64,000 bases of DNA from an uncultured Oscillospiraceae bacterium (GCA_934597175.1 CAKTQR010000003.1:38817-102816); one strand, 5' to 3'. Numbered from the stretch's first letter, positions 35,684 to 44,200 are shown. Program-made: numbers and translations. Notes: generated from the letters alone by a model not told the origin.

Positions 35684-36784
35684 TTGTCGGGCGTGCTAAT
35701 CTGCGGCGCTTACGGCGCAGGCAATCTGGGCGACGAGGCGATTTTGAAGGCCATCGTCGGCACGCTGCGGGGCATTGACCCCGCCGTCTCGATCTGCGTC
35801 GTGACCCGTGCACCCGAAAAAACACGGCGGCTTTACGATGTTTCCGCCGTGCACACCTTTGATTTTTGCGGTATCCGTGCCGCCATGAAAAAAGCCCGGC
35901 TTTTTATCAGCGGCGGCGGCAGCCTTATTCAGAACGCAACGAGCCGCCGGAGCCTGCGCTATTATCTCTGGACGCTGCGGCACGCAAAAAAATGCGGCTG
36001 CAAGGTTTTGATGTACGGCTGCGGCATCGGCCCGCTTGAGGGTAAAAGCGACATTAAAAAGGCCGCCGAGACGATAAACTCCTGCGTCGATGCCGTGACC
36101 CTGCGTGACCGGCTGAGTGCGGAGCTTCTGCGGGAGATAGGCGTGACAAAGCCCGAAATTACGCTTGCCGCCGACCCGGTGCTTTCGCTTGACGCCTGCC
36201 CGGATGACGAAGCGGCGCAGTTTTTGTCGAATGCCGGGGTCGACCCTGAGGGCGACTACGCTCTGTTCTGCCTGCGGCCGTGGCAGGGGCTGGACGAGCA
36301 CCTTGACGCCGTTGCGGAGGCGATAAGCTTTGCGCACGATGCCTTGGGGCTCACGCCCGTTTTCATGACGCTAAACCGCAGCATCGACCTTGAAGCGGCA
36401 AAGCGGGCGGTGAGCGCCGCCGACGCACCCTGCGTCATTTTGCCGGCGGTCACGAGTGCGGAAGCTTGCATGGGCGTGATGAAAAAAATGCGCCTGGTCG
36501 TGTCGATGCGCATGCACGCCGTGCTGTTTGCGGCGGCCGTGGGCGTCCCGACCGTGGGCATAAGCTACGACCCCAAGGTCGCAGGGTTTATGGATTACGC
36601 CGACTGCGGCAAGTGCGTTGAGCTCAAAACGCTCACGGGCGATGAGCTGTGCCGCTGCATGGTGTCCGAGCTCAAGTGCAGCCGTGCCGAGCAGGCGCAG
36701 CGCATGGATAATATTAAAGCCGTCGAGGCTATGAGCGGTCGAACGGCGGAAAGATTTTTGAAAGGCGAAAGGAAAACCGAGTGA
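35684..36784 (+). CDS. csaB: Polysaccharide pyruvyl transferase CsaB
   Basis: Adds pyruvate ketals to a secondary cell-wall polysaccharide, the anchor for SLH-domain proteins. ICGAYGAGNLGDEAILKAIV near the start, GGGSLIQNATSRRSLRYY, and the C-terminal SMRMHAVLFAAAVGVPTVGI are diagnostic. I prefer the TTG at 35684 (LSGVLICGAYG), which has RBS GGGGG 7 bases ahead; GTG at 35663 is an alternative. About 366 residues. Divergent from the phosphatase-GNAT operon across an AT-rich promoter region (35550-35640 contains several TATAAT-like boxes). Coupled to the next gene by a 1-base overlap. Confidence 0.9.
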   Translation: MSGVLICGAYGAGNLGDEAILKAIVGTLRGIDPAVSICVVTRAPEKTRRLYDVSAVHTFDFCGIRAAMKKARLFISGGGSLIQNATSRRSLRYYLWTLRHAKKCGCKVLMYGCGIGPLEGKSDIKKAAETINSCVDAVTLRDRLSAELLREIGVTKPEITLAADPVLSLDACPDDEAAQFLSNAGVDPEGDYALFCLRPWQGLDEHLDAVAEAISFAHDALGLTPVFMTLNRSIDLEAAKRAVSAADAPCVILPAVTSAEACMGVMKKMRLVVSMRMHAVLFAAAVGVPTVGISYDPKVAGFMDYADCGKCVELKTLTGDELCRCMVSELKCSRAEQAQRMDNIKAVEAMSGRTAERFLKGERKTE

Positions 36785-37401
36785 TGGTCAGAGCAGCAAT
36801 TTTGGTCTCGGGCAACGGCATGCTTTTGCAGTCCGTTCTCGATGCGATGTATTTTGGAGAGATCCCCGATTTCGAGCTGGTCGCCGTGATATGCACCGAT
36901 GCAAACGCCTACGCCATGCGGCGGGCGAAAAATGCGAAGGTCGAGAGCATCGTCGTCGAGCCGGAGAACTTCCCCACCAAGTTCAGCTACAGCATGGCCA
37001 TTTCAAACAAGCTCAAGGACATGGACATTGATCTTGTCATCGTCGCCGATTACGACATGCCGCTGGGCGTTATCTCGACCCAGTTTCGCAAGCGCATCAT
37101 CGGCGTGTACCCCTCGCTTATCCCCGCCTTCGTCAACTGTGACGACAGTCCCGTGCGGGCTGCGATGGAGCGTGGCTGCAAGGTGACCGGCGCAACGGCG
37201 TTTTTCGCCGACATCGACGGCAACATCGGACCTATCATCGCTCAGCAAGCCATTGACATTAACCCCAACGACACGCTTCAGACCCTCAATCAGCGCATCA
37301 TGGAGGAGGCTGCGTGGAAGCTGCTGCCCAAAGCCGTCGCCCTGTTCTGCCAAAACCGGCTGGAGATTCACGGCGAGCGTGTGATAATCAAACCTGAATA
37401 A
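36784..37401 (+). CDS. PurN-like formyltransferase-family protein lacking catalytic residues
   Basis: The fold of phosphoribosylglycinamide formyltransferase is recognisable: AAILVSGNGMLLQSVLDA (equivalent to G-S-G-S-N-L-Q), AVICTDANAYAMRRAK, and YPSLIPAF followed by DIDGNIGPIIAQQ. In PurN the segment N-I-H-P-S-L-L-P supplies catalytic Asn and His; here it is G-V-Y-P-S-L-I-P, so both are lost, and the later His of V-H-F is Ala/Phe. Only the Asp of D-x-D-G is retained. 205 residues. It probably does not make formyl-GAR. It starts inside the csaB stop, suggesting a linked role in the cell envelope. Confidence 0.8.
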   Translation: MVRAAILVSGNGMLLQSVLDAMYFGEIPDFELVAVICTDANAYAMRRAKNAKVESIVVEPENFPTKFSYSMAISNKLKDMDIDLVIVADYDMPLGVISTQFRKRIIGVYPSLIPAFVNCDDSPVRAAMERGCKVTGATAFFADIDGNIGPIIAQQAIDINPNDTLQTLNQRIMEEAAWKLLPKAVALFCQNRLEIHGERVIIKPE

Positions 37402-37406
37402 ATAAC

Positions 37407-37440
37407 AAAAAATCTCCCGTCCGATGGACGGGAGATTTTG
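37407..37440. terminator. Bidirectional terminator
   Basis: AAAATCTCCCGTCC / GGACGGGAGATTTT with loop GAT, between the convergent formyltransferase-like gene and the TRAP permease gene. Confidence 0.9.
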
Positions 37441-37447
37441 ATTTTTC

Positions 37448-39442
37448 TTATGCCATTGCAGCTTTTTCTTTTTTAGCAGAGATGTACTGGTAAGCAGTCA
37501 CACCGCCGACGAGGACGATACCGATAAGGTCGGTGATCGTGCCGGGGATGATGAGCGTCAGGCCGCCTGCAAGCAGTGCTATGCGCAGGATGACATTGAC
37601 GGGCCTATACAGATATCCGTTGAGGCATGCGGCGACGCCGAAGATGCCGATGCATGCGGATACGCAGATCTGAACGACCTCGAACACGCTGGTGACATCG
37701 ATGAACAGCATCTCGGGGCTGTAGGCAAAGACATAGGGCACGATGAAGGCTGCAATTGCGAGCTTCGTCGCATTGATGCCCGTTTTCATCGGGTTTGACT
37801 TTGCGATAGCCGAGCCTGCGTAGGCTGCCAGTGCAACGGGAGGCGTGATATCGGCGACGATGCCGAAGTAGAACACGAAGAAGTGGGCCGCGACCTGGGG
37901 TACACCGAGCTTAATAAGAATGGGTGCGCAGGTAGCTGCCATGATGCAGTAGTTTGCGGTGGTGGGAACGCCCATGCCGAGGATGATGCAGCAGACCATG
38001 GTCAGGAACAGACCGATGATGAGGGTGTTGCCGGACAGGGCGACGATGGCGCTGATGAGCTTGGAGGCAAGGCCGGTAGCGGTGATGCAGCCTGCGATGA
38101 CACCTGCCATCGAGCAGGCGACGGCGACGGTGATAGTACCCTTGCCGCCGGCTTCGAGAGCCTCGACGAACTTCATCGGCGTGAGCTTTGCGTCACGGTT
38201 TATAAAGCCGACGACGATAGCTGCGAGGATGGAGTAGGTCGCTGCACGCTGCATGGTGCATGCGTTGAGGGAAACGAGAACGACGAGCAGCACGATGGGG
38301 GCGAGCAGGTAGCTCTTCTTTGCAAGCTCCTTGCCCGGTGTCATCTCGGAGCGGCTGATGCCCTTAAGACCGAGCTTCTTTGCTTCGAGGTGAACTGCTA
38401 TAAAGATGCCGGCAAAGTACAGGAACGCAGGCAGGATAGCCTTGAGTGCGACCTCGCCGTAGGAGACCTTGAGGTACTCGGCCATAAGGAATGCCGCAGC
38501 GCCCATGATGGGGGGCATTATCTGGCCGCCGGTAGAGGCTGCCGCCTCGACTGCGCCCGCAAATTCGGGCTTGTAGCCGGTCTTTTTCATCATGGGGATG
38601 GTGACAGAGCCGGTGGTGACGGTGTTGCCGACGGACGAGCCGGAAACCATGCCGCACAGAGCAGACGATATAACTGCGACCTTTGCAGGACCGCCTGCCG
38701 ATGCGCCTGCGACCTTGTTTGCAAGGTCAATGAAGAACTTCGAAATGCCCGTTCTTTCAAGGAATGCACCGAACACGATAAACACGACGATGAACTTTGC
38801 GCAGACCTGGATAGGTGTGCCGATAACGCCGCCGGTGCGGTAGAACAGAGTGTACAGCGCACGCTCGAGCGACAGGTGGGCGATGCCGAAGGTGTAGAAC
38901 AGCAAAACGGCAACGACAACAAGGATGGGCACGCCGACACAGCGGCGGCACAGCTCCATGAGCACCAAAATGCCGATGACGGCGATGACATTGTACATGG
39001 GGGTCATCTTCGACGCACTGGAAAGCACCTTGATGAGGTCATCGGCGACGAAGCAGTAATAGAAGAAGCAGCCTGCGCCGACCACCATGATGATAACATC
39101 ATACCACGGCATGAAGTTTGCTCTTACATGGTGCTTGCTTGCGGGGTAGTACAAAAAGCCCATAACGATGACGCAGCCGAGGAAGGCGGTCATTCGTCTT
39201 TCAAGCGATGCGGTGGAAAACAGGGTGGAATAAATGCAGTAGAGCGAGAACAGCGCCATAACGGCCTGCACCACTCTGTGCGGAACGCCGACCCAGATTC
39301 TCGTGTTGGACTCACGGTCGTACTTCTTCATGACCTCGTTGACTTCATCCTCGCTTACGACCTCGTAACCGTTGATGTCAAACTCGGGGGTCTTTTCGGT
39401 TTCCAACTCGGGAGCGTCCTTAATGTTCTTTTCGTTGGACAT
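37448..39442 (-). CDS. TAXI-type TRAP transporter fused permease (DctQM)
   Basis: Membrane component of a TAXI-type tripartite transporter driven by the ion gradient. 664 residues with about 17-19 transmembrane segments. The N-terminal quarter corresponds to the small DctQ-like subunit (QAVMALFSLYCIYSTLF...). The rest is DctM-like with the conserved VSGSSVGNTVTTGSVTIPMM and AASTGGQIMPPIMGAAAFLM motifs near the substrate site and a second repeat MGVPTTANYCIMAA. Its solute-binding partner lies 190 bases upstream in the same direction. A 14-bp inverted repeat in the leader (39467-39517) and a terminator-like hairpin before it may set the ratio of the two proteins. Confidence 0.93.
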   Translation of the reverse strand: MSNEKNIKDAPELETEKTPEFDINGYEVVSEDEVNEVMKKYDRESNTRIWVGVPHRVVQAVMALFSLYCIYSTLFSTASLERRMTAFLGCVIVMGFLYYPASKHHVRANFMPWYDVIIMVVGAGCFFYYCFVADDLIKVLSSASKMTPMYNVIAVIGILVLMELCRRCVGVPILVVVAVLLFYTFGIAHLSLERALYTLFYRTGGVIGTPIQVCAKFIVVFIVFGAFLERTGISKFFIDLANKVAGASAGGPAKVAVISSALCGMVSGSSVGNTVTTGSVTIPMMKKTGYKPEFAGAVEAAASTGGQIMPPIMGAAAFLMAEYLKVSYGEVALKAILPAFLYFAGIFIAVHLEAKKLGLKGISRSEMTPGKELAKKSYLLAPIVLLVVLVSLNACTMQRAATYSILAAIVVGFINRDAKLTPMKFVEALEAGGKGTITVAVACSMAGVIAGCITATGLASKLISAIVALSGNTLIIGLFLTMVCCIILGMGVPTTANYCIMAATCAPILIKLGVPQVAAHFFVFYFGIVADITPPVALAAYAGSAIAKSNPMKTGINATKLAIAAFIVPYVFAYSPEMLFIDVTSVFEVVQICVSACIGIFGVAACLNGYLYRPVNVILRIALLAGGLTLIIPGTITDLIGIVLVGGVTAYQYISAKKEKAAMA

Positions 39443-39466
39443 ATGAGATCAACCTTTCATTCATTT

Positions 39467-39517
39467 CTTATTCTCAATCTCAAAGGCAAGCATCTTGTCT
39501 CTCAGATTGAGAATAAG
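39467..39517 (-). other. Leader hairpin of the TRAP permease gene
   Basis: CTTATTCTCAATCT and AGATTGAGAATAAG are a perfect 14-bp inverted repeat around 23 bases, 25 bases before the permease start codon. No T-run follows, so it is an RNA structure or protein site rather than a terminator. Confidence 0.55.
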
Positions 39518-39559
39518 CCTAACCATTATAACTTATAATTAGTTCAAAATAAAGTGGCA

Positions 39560-39594
39560 GACTACGGTACCACGAGGGTACCGTAGTCGTTTTT
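39560..39594. terminator. Hairpin between TRAP binding protein and permease genes
   Basis: GACTACGGTACC / GGTACCGTAGTC, 12 bp perfect, with TTTTT on the plus-strand side only. Leftward, in the direction of the genes, the T-run is poor, so it may only attenuate transcription into the permease gene. Confidence 0.55.
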
Positions 39595-39633
39595 CGTTAG
39601 TATTCCGTTAAGCTTTTGCCTCGGGAGCTAACA

Positions 39634-40584
39634 TCACTTTACAGTGATATCATGCTCGGCAAAGTACTTAACTGCACCGGGATGGTAAGGTACATCGGTG
39701 ATGGAGGAGGCAAATGCGAGGCTGAGCTCCGAGCCCTTGCCGTGCGACTTAGCCAGCTCTTCGAGGTTATCGAAGGTTGCGGTCATGAAGTTGTAAACTG
39801 CGTCCTCGGAGACATCGTTCCTTGCGAGAACGACTGCTGCAACTGCAACGGTGTCAACATCGTCGGGAGTGCCGTAGACATCCTTCTTGATGGTGTAGGT
39901 GCTGTAGTAGGGGCACTCTGCGATGAGCTTATCGGTGTGCTCCTTGTCGAAGCCGACGAGGTAAACCTGACCGCTGGTGCTCAGGTCGGAGATAGCTGCG
40001 GTGGGTGCGCCTGCAACGATGAAGGCTGCGTCGATCTTGCCGTCCTTCAGGCCCTCGGCAGAGTCGCCGAAGTCGAGGTACTGAGCGTCGATGTCGTCGA
40101 CGGTCAGGTCATATGCCTTGAGAACATCCATTGCGTTGAAGTAAACGCCCGAGCCGGAAGCGCCGATGGAGACCTTCTTGCCCTTGAGGTCGGCAACGGA
40201 CTTGATGTCCTTATTCATGGTGACGATCTGGACCTGCTCCATGTAAAGAGCTGCGACAACGGAGAAATCCTTGACTGCGCCGGATTCGGCGAAGAGGTTG
40301 GTGCCGCTGTAAGCATAGCTCATAACATCGGACTGGCAGAAGGCCAGCTGAGCGTCGCCTGCTGCAAGGTCCTCGACATTGGCCTTGGAGCCGTTGCCGA
40401 CGACTGCGGTGATGCGGGTATCGGTCTTGTCGGAAACCTGCTGTGCAAGAACGGTGCCGAATGCATAGTAAGTGCCGGTCTCGCCGCCGGTGACGAAGGT
40501 GAGGTTGTCACCGCTGCCGCCGCCGCACGCACACAGTGCGAAGACCATCATAACTGCGAGAACTATCGCTGTGATCTTTTTCAT
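39634..40584 (-). CDS. TAXI-family TRAP transporter solute-binding lipoprotein
   Basis: Extracytoplasmic substrate-binding protein of the TRAP system. The N-terminus is a lipoprotein signal: MKKITAIVLAVMMVFALCAC with the lipobox Cys at about 18-20, followed by a Gly/Ser linker. The mature part begins LTFVTGGETGTYYAFG, the TAXI-family signature that binds the substrate carboxylate, and continues with GSKANVEDLAAGDAQLAF and VSIGASGSGVYFNAMDVL. 316 residues from the ATG at 40582-40584 with RBS AGGAGG. The TAXI type often carries glutamate or C4-dicarboxylates, but the ligand cannot be assigned. Confidence 0.93.
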   Translation of the reverse strand: MKKITAIVLAVMMVFALCACGGGSGDNLTFVTGGETGTYYAFGTVLAQQVSDKTDTRITAVVGNGSKANVEDLAAGDAQLAFCQSDVMSYAYSGTNLFAESGAVKDFSVVAALYMEQVQIVTMNKDIKSVADLKGKKVSIGASGSGVYFNAMDVLKAYDLTVDDIDAQYLDFGDSAEGLKDGKIDAAFIVAGAPTAAISDLSTSGQVYLVGFDKEHTDKLIAECPYYSTYTIKKDVYGTPDDVDTVAVAAVVLARNDVSEDAVYNFMTATFDNLEELAKSHGKGSELSLAFASSITDVPYHPGAVKYFAEHDITVK

Positions 40585-40653
40585 TTTAATATCCTCCTGT
40601 TTTTGCAATATCCATTTTGAATAAATTCATTTTCAAAAATTCATTACTTGCAC

Positions 40654-40682
40654 AGTATACACCCTATTTAGGCGGATTTCAA
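40654..40682 (-). promoter_or_regulatory. Promoter of the TRAP transporter operon
   Basis: Reading leftward: TTGAAA (40682-40677), 17 bp, TATACT (40659-40654), about 70 bases before the start codon. Confidence 0.75.
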
Positions 40683-40849
40683 TAGGTAAAATGAAATTTT
40701 TATTTTTAAAACCTGCAAAAATTTTATCAAACCCTGGTCAAAACCGCATTTTTGCGCAATTTTTGCCCCGGTTTTGCAATATGTAGAACAAAAATGCAGT
40801 TTTCGTCCATATCTAGTTGCAAAAAAATTTTTCATTTTTTCCGAAAAAC

Positions 40850-40878
40850 TTGCGATTTTTTCGTTCCCGTGCTATATT
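40850..40878 (+). promoter_or_regulatory. Promoter of hom
   Basis: TTGCGA (40850-40855), 17 bp, TATATT (40873-40878), followed by RBS AGAGGTG and ATG at 40904. The gap 40585-40903 is AT-rich and otherwise shows no gene. Confidence 0.7.
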
Positions 40879-40903
40879 GCAGACAAAAAAGAGGTGTTTT
40901 TGC

Positions 40904-42043
40904 ATGAAAATCGCACTTTTAGGCTGCGGCGTGGTCGGCGGCGGAGTTTTGGATATCTGCGATAAGCGCAGTGAGCTGGAGCTTCAATATGTCCTCGTGC
41001 GCAGGCCGAGACCCGAGCTCGGCGGCAAGGCCGTCACCGATATCGATACAATATTAAATGATGCGTCGGTCGACACCGTCGTCGAGGTCATGGGCGGGCT
41101 GCACCCGGCGTTCGAGTATGTGACGGCGGCGATGAAGGCGGGCAAAAATGTCGTCACCGCAAACAAGCATTTAGTCGCACACTATTACTGCGAGCTCACG
41201 CAGTTGGCTCACGAGCAAGGCGTTGCCTTCCGCTGCACCCCCGCAGTCGGCGGCGGCATTCCGTGGCTTACGAATTTAGAGCGTGTTCTGCGCCTTGACG
41301 AGGTCACCGCATTTTCCGGCATAATGAACGGCACGTCGAATTTCATCCTCGATGCCATGCACACCGACGGAAGCAGTTTTGCGGAGGTCTTGAGGCTTGC
41401 GCAGGAGCTCGGCTACGCCGAGGCAGACCCCTCGGCGGACATCGACGGGCTCGACATTCAGCGCAAGTGCATCATCACCGCAAATGTCGCCTTCGGCTGC
41501 TGCCTTTTGGAGGAGGAAGTGCCGGTGTTCGGCATACGCACTGTGTCGGCTTCGGATATCGCAGCCGCCGAGAGCATGAACAGGGTATGCAAAATGCTCG
41601 CTTTCGGCAAAAACTCCGGCGGAAAGCTGTCGGTTTATGTCGAGCCGAGCTTCGTTCCCGTGGGTGAGCTCGAGGCGGCGGTGTCCACCAATCGCAATGT
41701 CATCTCGTTCGAGACCTCGCTCACAGGCAAGGAAAGCTTCTACGGTCAGGGTGCGGGGCGCTTCCCCACGGCGTACAACGCCGTCGCCGACTGCCTCGAT
41801 ATCGCAAGCGGCGTGCATGGATTTTACACCGACACCATGGAGCCTGCCAAGCCCGACAATTCCGCCGAAAAGCACCCGTACTATGTGCGCTTTGCGGGCG
41901 CTGACGCATGGCTTGACAGCGTCACCGTCGCCCCCTGCGGCGACGGCGTCGTGACCGCCGACCTGTCTGTCTCGGAAATGCACGCTTGGGCGGCAAATGC
42001 TAAGCTCGCCGACCCCACGCTGTTCATCGCAGGCATCATTTGA
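40904..42043 (+). CDS. hom: Homoserine dehydrogenase
   Basis: Reduces aspartate semialdehyde to homoserine for threonine and methionine synthesis. NAD(P)-binding IALLGCGVVGGGVLDI at the start, then VVTANKHLVAHY and FSGIMNGTSNFILDAM, and the catalytic block AEADPSADIDGLDIQRK with the conserved Asp/Lys residues. 379 residues: the C-terminal ACT regulatory domain of longer forms is absent or very short, so feedback by threonine may be weak. The ATG at 40904 follows a strong RBS; a longer frame would cross the promoter. A terminator-like hairpin separates it from asd. Confidence 0.95.
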   Translation: MKIALLGCGVVGGGVLDICDKRSELELQYVLVRRPRPELGGKAVTDIDTILNDASVDTVVEVMGGLHPAFEYVTAAMKAGKNVVTANKHLVAHYYCELTQLAHEQGVAFRCTPAVGGGIPWLTNLERVLRLDEVTAFSGIMNGTSNFILDAMHTDGSSFAEVLRLAQELGYAEADPSADIDGLDIQRKCIITANVAFGCCLLEEEVPVFGIRTVSASDIAAAESMNRVCKMLAFGKNSGGKLSVYVEPSFVPVGELEAAVSTNRNVISFETSLTGKESFYGQGAGRFPTAYNAVADCLDIASGVHGFYTDTMEPAKPDNSAEKHPYYVRFAGADAWLDSVTVAPCGDGVVTADLSVSEMHAWAANAKLADPTLFIAGII

Positions 42044-42070
42044 CCTGCCCGAGAATAGAATATAGTATAC

Positions 42071-42103
42071 GAGCAGCTCTCGTAGGAGGGCTGCTCTTTT
42101 TTT
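42071..42103 (+). terminator. Intercistronic terminator between hom and asd
   Basis: GAGCAGCTCTC / GAGGGCTGCTC (one G-U pair) with loop GTAG and seven Ts. It ends only 12 bases before the asd start codon and directly abuts its RBS (GGAGG), so read-through would be required for asd expression unless asd has its own promoter. Confidence 0.85.
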
Positions 42104-42114
42104 GGAGGTCAGGT

Positions 42115-43104
42115 ATGGATAAATATAATGTAGGCATCCTCGGCGCAACGGGCGCAGTCGGGCGTGAGATGCTGAAAATTCTGCGTGAGCGCAGCTTTCC
42201 CGTCGGTGAGCTGCGGCTGCTCGCAAGCAAGCGCTCAGCAGGGCAGGTCATCGACGGACACGAGGTAGTCGAAGCGTGCGCCGAAAACTTCAGGGGGCTC
42301 GACATTGTCCTCGGTGCGGTCGAGAACAACATCGCCGCCGCATTCGCCGGGGATATCAAGGCCGCCGGGGCGGTTTTTGTCGACAACTCCAGCGCATTCC
42401 GCCTGTGCCCCGATGTGCCGCTCGTCGTGCCGGAGATCAACCCCGAGGATGTCAAAAAACATTCAGGCATCATCGCAAACCCCAACTGCACGACCACCGT
42501 CACCTGCACGGCGATAAGTGCGCTCCGCCGCCTCAGCCCCGTCGAGAGCATGGTCGTGTCGAGCTATCAGGCGGTGTCCGGCGCAGGCTCGGCAGGGCCG
42601 GAGGAGCTCTTCGGCGAGATCGAAGCAGTAGCACAGGGCAAAAGCTATGTCCCCCGGGTGTTTGCGCATCAAATTGCGTACAATGTCATCCCGCAGATAG
42701 GCGAGCGGCAGTTTGTCGGCTACACCTCCGAGGAGATGAAGCTTCAAAACGAGGGGCGGCGCATCCTGCATCTGCCGGAGCTGCGGGTCAGCTGCACCTG
42801 CGTGCGTGTGCCGGTCGTGCGCAGCCACAGCGTGTCGGTGCAGCTGCGCACCCGGGAAAAGCTCACCGTTGACGATGCAAGAGCGGCGATAGCCGCCGCC
42901 CCGGGCTGCAAGCTCCTCGACGAGCTTGACGATCTTCTCTACCCCATGCCGCTTTTAGCCGCCGACCAGGACCTCGTCCTCGTCGGCAGAATAAGAGAGG
43001 ATTTAACGGATGATCACGGCTTACTATTGTGGTGCTGCGGCGACCAGCTCCGCAAAGGCGCAGCGACAAACGCCGTGCAGATAGCGGAGCTGCTGATAGA
43101 CTAA
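42115..43104 (+). CDS. asd: Aspartate-semialdehyde dehydrogenase
   Basis: Reduces aspartyl phosphate to aspartate semialdehyde, the step just before hom and also feeding lysine/diaminopimelate. NADP-binding VGILGATGAVGREMLKIL, catalytic Cys in ANPNCTTTV, substrate-binding SSYQAVSGAGSAG, and the catalytic His in RVPVVRSHSVSV. 329 residues, normal. ATG at 42115 with RBS GGAGG; the longer frame lies in the terminator and is not used. Followed by 1.2 kb of repeat-rich spacer. Confidence 0.96.
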   Translation: MDKYNVGILGATGAVGREMLKILRERSFPVGELRLLASKRSAGQVIDGHEVVEACAENFRGLDIVLGAVENNIAAAFAGDIKAAGAVFVDNSSAFRLCPDVPLVVPEINPEDVKKHSGIIANPNCTTTVTCTAISALRRLSPVESMVVSSYQAVSGAGSAGPEELFGEIEAVAQGKSYVPRVFAHQIAYNVIPQIGERQFVGYTSEEMKLQNEGRRILHLPELRVSCTCVRVPVVRSHSVSVQLRTREKLTVDDARAAIAAAPGCKLLDELDDLLYPMPLLAADQDLVLVGRIREDLTDDHGLLLWCCGDQLRKGAATNAVQIAELLID

Positions 43105-43130
43105 TATTCGGACTTAACCGATCAGCGCTT

Positions 43131-43200
43131 TCCATATATTAACTTTTCTTTGTTTTGCCAAAGAAAAGTTACAAAAGAAACGCAACCAAAGAGCTTAGCC
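43131..43200 (+). repeat. F1 repeat fragment (hairpin end)
   Basis: Hairpin TAACTTTTCTTTG / CAAAGAAAAGTTA, then ACAAAAGAAACGCAACCAAA and a short diverged piece; the rest of F1 is missing or unrecognisable. Confidence 0.75.
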
Positions 43201-43349
43201 GCTCTTTGGAAACTTGCACGGTGGCGTGGTGCGCCTTTCTATTGAACTGCTAAGCGTTAACGAATATGTATACTTAGAGTTCAAACCGCACCGCCGTGTT
43301 AAACCCGTACAAAAGGTGCAGTGCAGAAAAAACGTAAACTTGCGGCTAC

Positions 43350-43547
43350 TTAGCTGCAAACTAAACTTTAAAATTTGTCTTTAAACAGAAATTCTAAACC
43401 TCGACCCACACTGTGCACCGAATCGCAGTGAGCAAATGAACATAAAGCACAAAATTCCTTCTCTTTAGCTGAAAACTAAACTATAGCTTTGTCCATAAAC
43501 AAAAAATCCGAAATTCGACCCAAACTGCGCACCGGGACACAGTAAGC
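43350..43547. repeat. Pair of direct repeats, about 84 bp each
   Basis: 43350-43433 and 43465-43547 both run TTAGCTG(C/A)AAACTAAACT...CTGYGCACCG...CAGTRAGCA. Roughly three quarters of positions agree by eye. Confidence 0.6.
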
Positions 43548-43555
43548 ATACGAAT

Positions 43556-43765
43556 CTATCGGTGCACTGCAACCTTTTCGCACCTGCCTGACAGACGCAG
43601 TCCGTTAAACGGACGCACCGAAAGCAACTCGCAGAGGATTAAACCTCCGCAGCCAAATCGACCGGTGCACCGATACCCCGTACCGGGATTCCAAAGGGTG
43701 GTTAAACGCCTTTGGTTGCGTTTCTTTTGCTGCTTTTCTTTCGGCAACACAAAGAAAAGCAGATA
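43556..43765 (-). repeat. F1 repeat, copy c (reversed)
   Basis: From TCTATCGGTGCACTGC through one subunit and GATACCCCGTACCGGG to the hairpin CTGCTTTTCTTT / AAAGAAAAGCAG (43730-43762). Confidence 0.85.
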
Positions 43766-43797
43766 AATGTCAACAGCGTGCGAGTATGTCGGCACAC

Positions 43798-44187
43798 GAA
43801 TCTATCGGTGCAGTACAAACGACTCGCACCTGTCTGACTGACGCAGTCCGTTAAACAGACGCACCGAAAGCAACTCGCAGAGGATTAAACCTACGCAGTC
43901 AAATCGACCGGTGCACTGATACCCCGTACCGGGTTTCCAAAGGGTGGTTAAACTTTGGGGCGGCGCAAGGCAGGATGCAAACCGGTTTTTAGCGGATCTT
44001 TTCCGCCCATGCTTCACAAAAAATTTTGGTAATACACAAAGTATTGCCGAAATTTTGTTGTTTTGCCTGAACGAAAAATCTCTCGCTCAAAACTAAACCC
44101 TACGGGCGGCTTCCCCCTGCCTTACACCGCCCTTGGTTGCGTTTCTTTTGTAACTTTTCTTTCGGCAACACAAAGAAAAGTTAATAT
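43798..44187 (-). repeat. F1 repeat, copy d (reversed, interrupted by F2)
   Basis: Same order as copy c, but the sequence GGTTAAAC...TTGGTTGCG is split by the F2 element at 43958-44132. The terminal hairpin is TAACTTTTCTTT / AAAGAAAAGTTA (44151-44183). Confidence 0.85.
43958..44132. mobile_element. F2 element nested in F1 (MITE-like)
   Basis: 175 bp with terminal inverted repeats GGGCGGCGCAAGGCAGG and (complement of the right end) GGGCGGTGTAAGGCAGG, 15 of 17 identical. TTG flanks both ends (43955-43957 and 44133-44135), a possible 3-bp target duplication. It splits an otherwise continuous F1 copy, which argues that it moved there. The centre is a long hairpin around GGTAATACACAAAGTATTGCC. 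No coding capacity. Confidence 0.75.
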
Positions 44188-44200
44188 ATGGCACTAGAAC

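Noticed and set aside
37883..39538. 551-codon plus-strand open frame over the TRAP permease gene
   Set aside because: It is the mirror of a GC-rich membrane-protein gene; composition (His/Asp/Gly-rich) is not protein-like and the minus-strand gene is certain. The same applies to the other long antisense frames over purB, purA, pyrG, glnN, tsf and the YeiH gene.
43556..44017. Short minus-strand open frames sharing the peptide LTTLWNPGTGY, also at 57284-57505
   Set aside because: They fall entirely within F1 repeats. The shared peptide follows from shared DNA, other F1 copies (e.g. 50276-50535) are open in a different frame, and no RBS is present.
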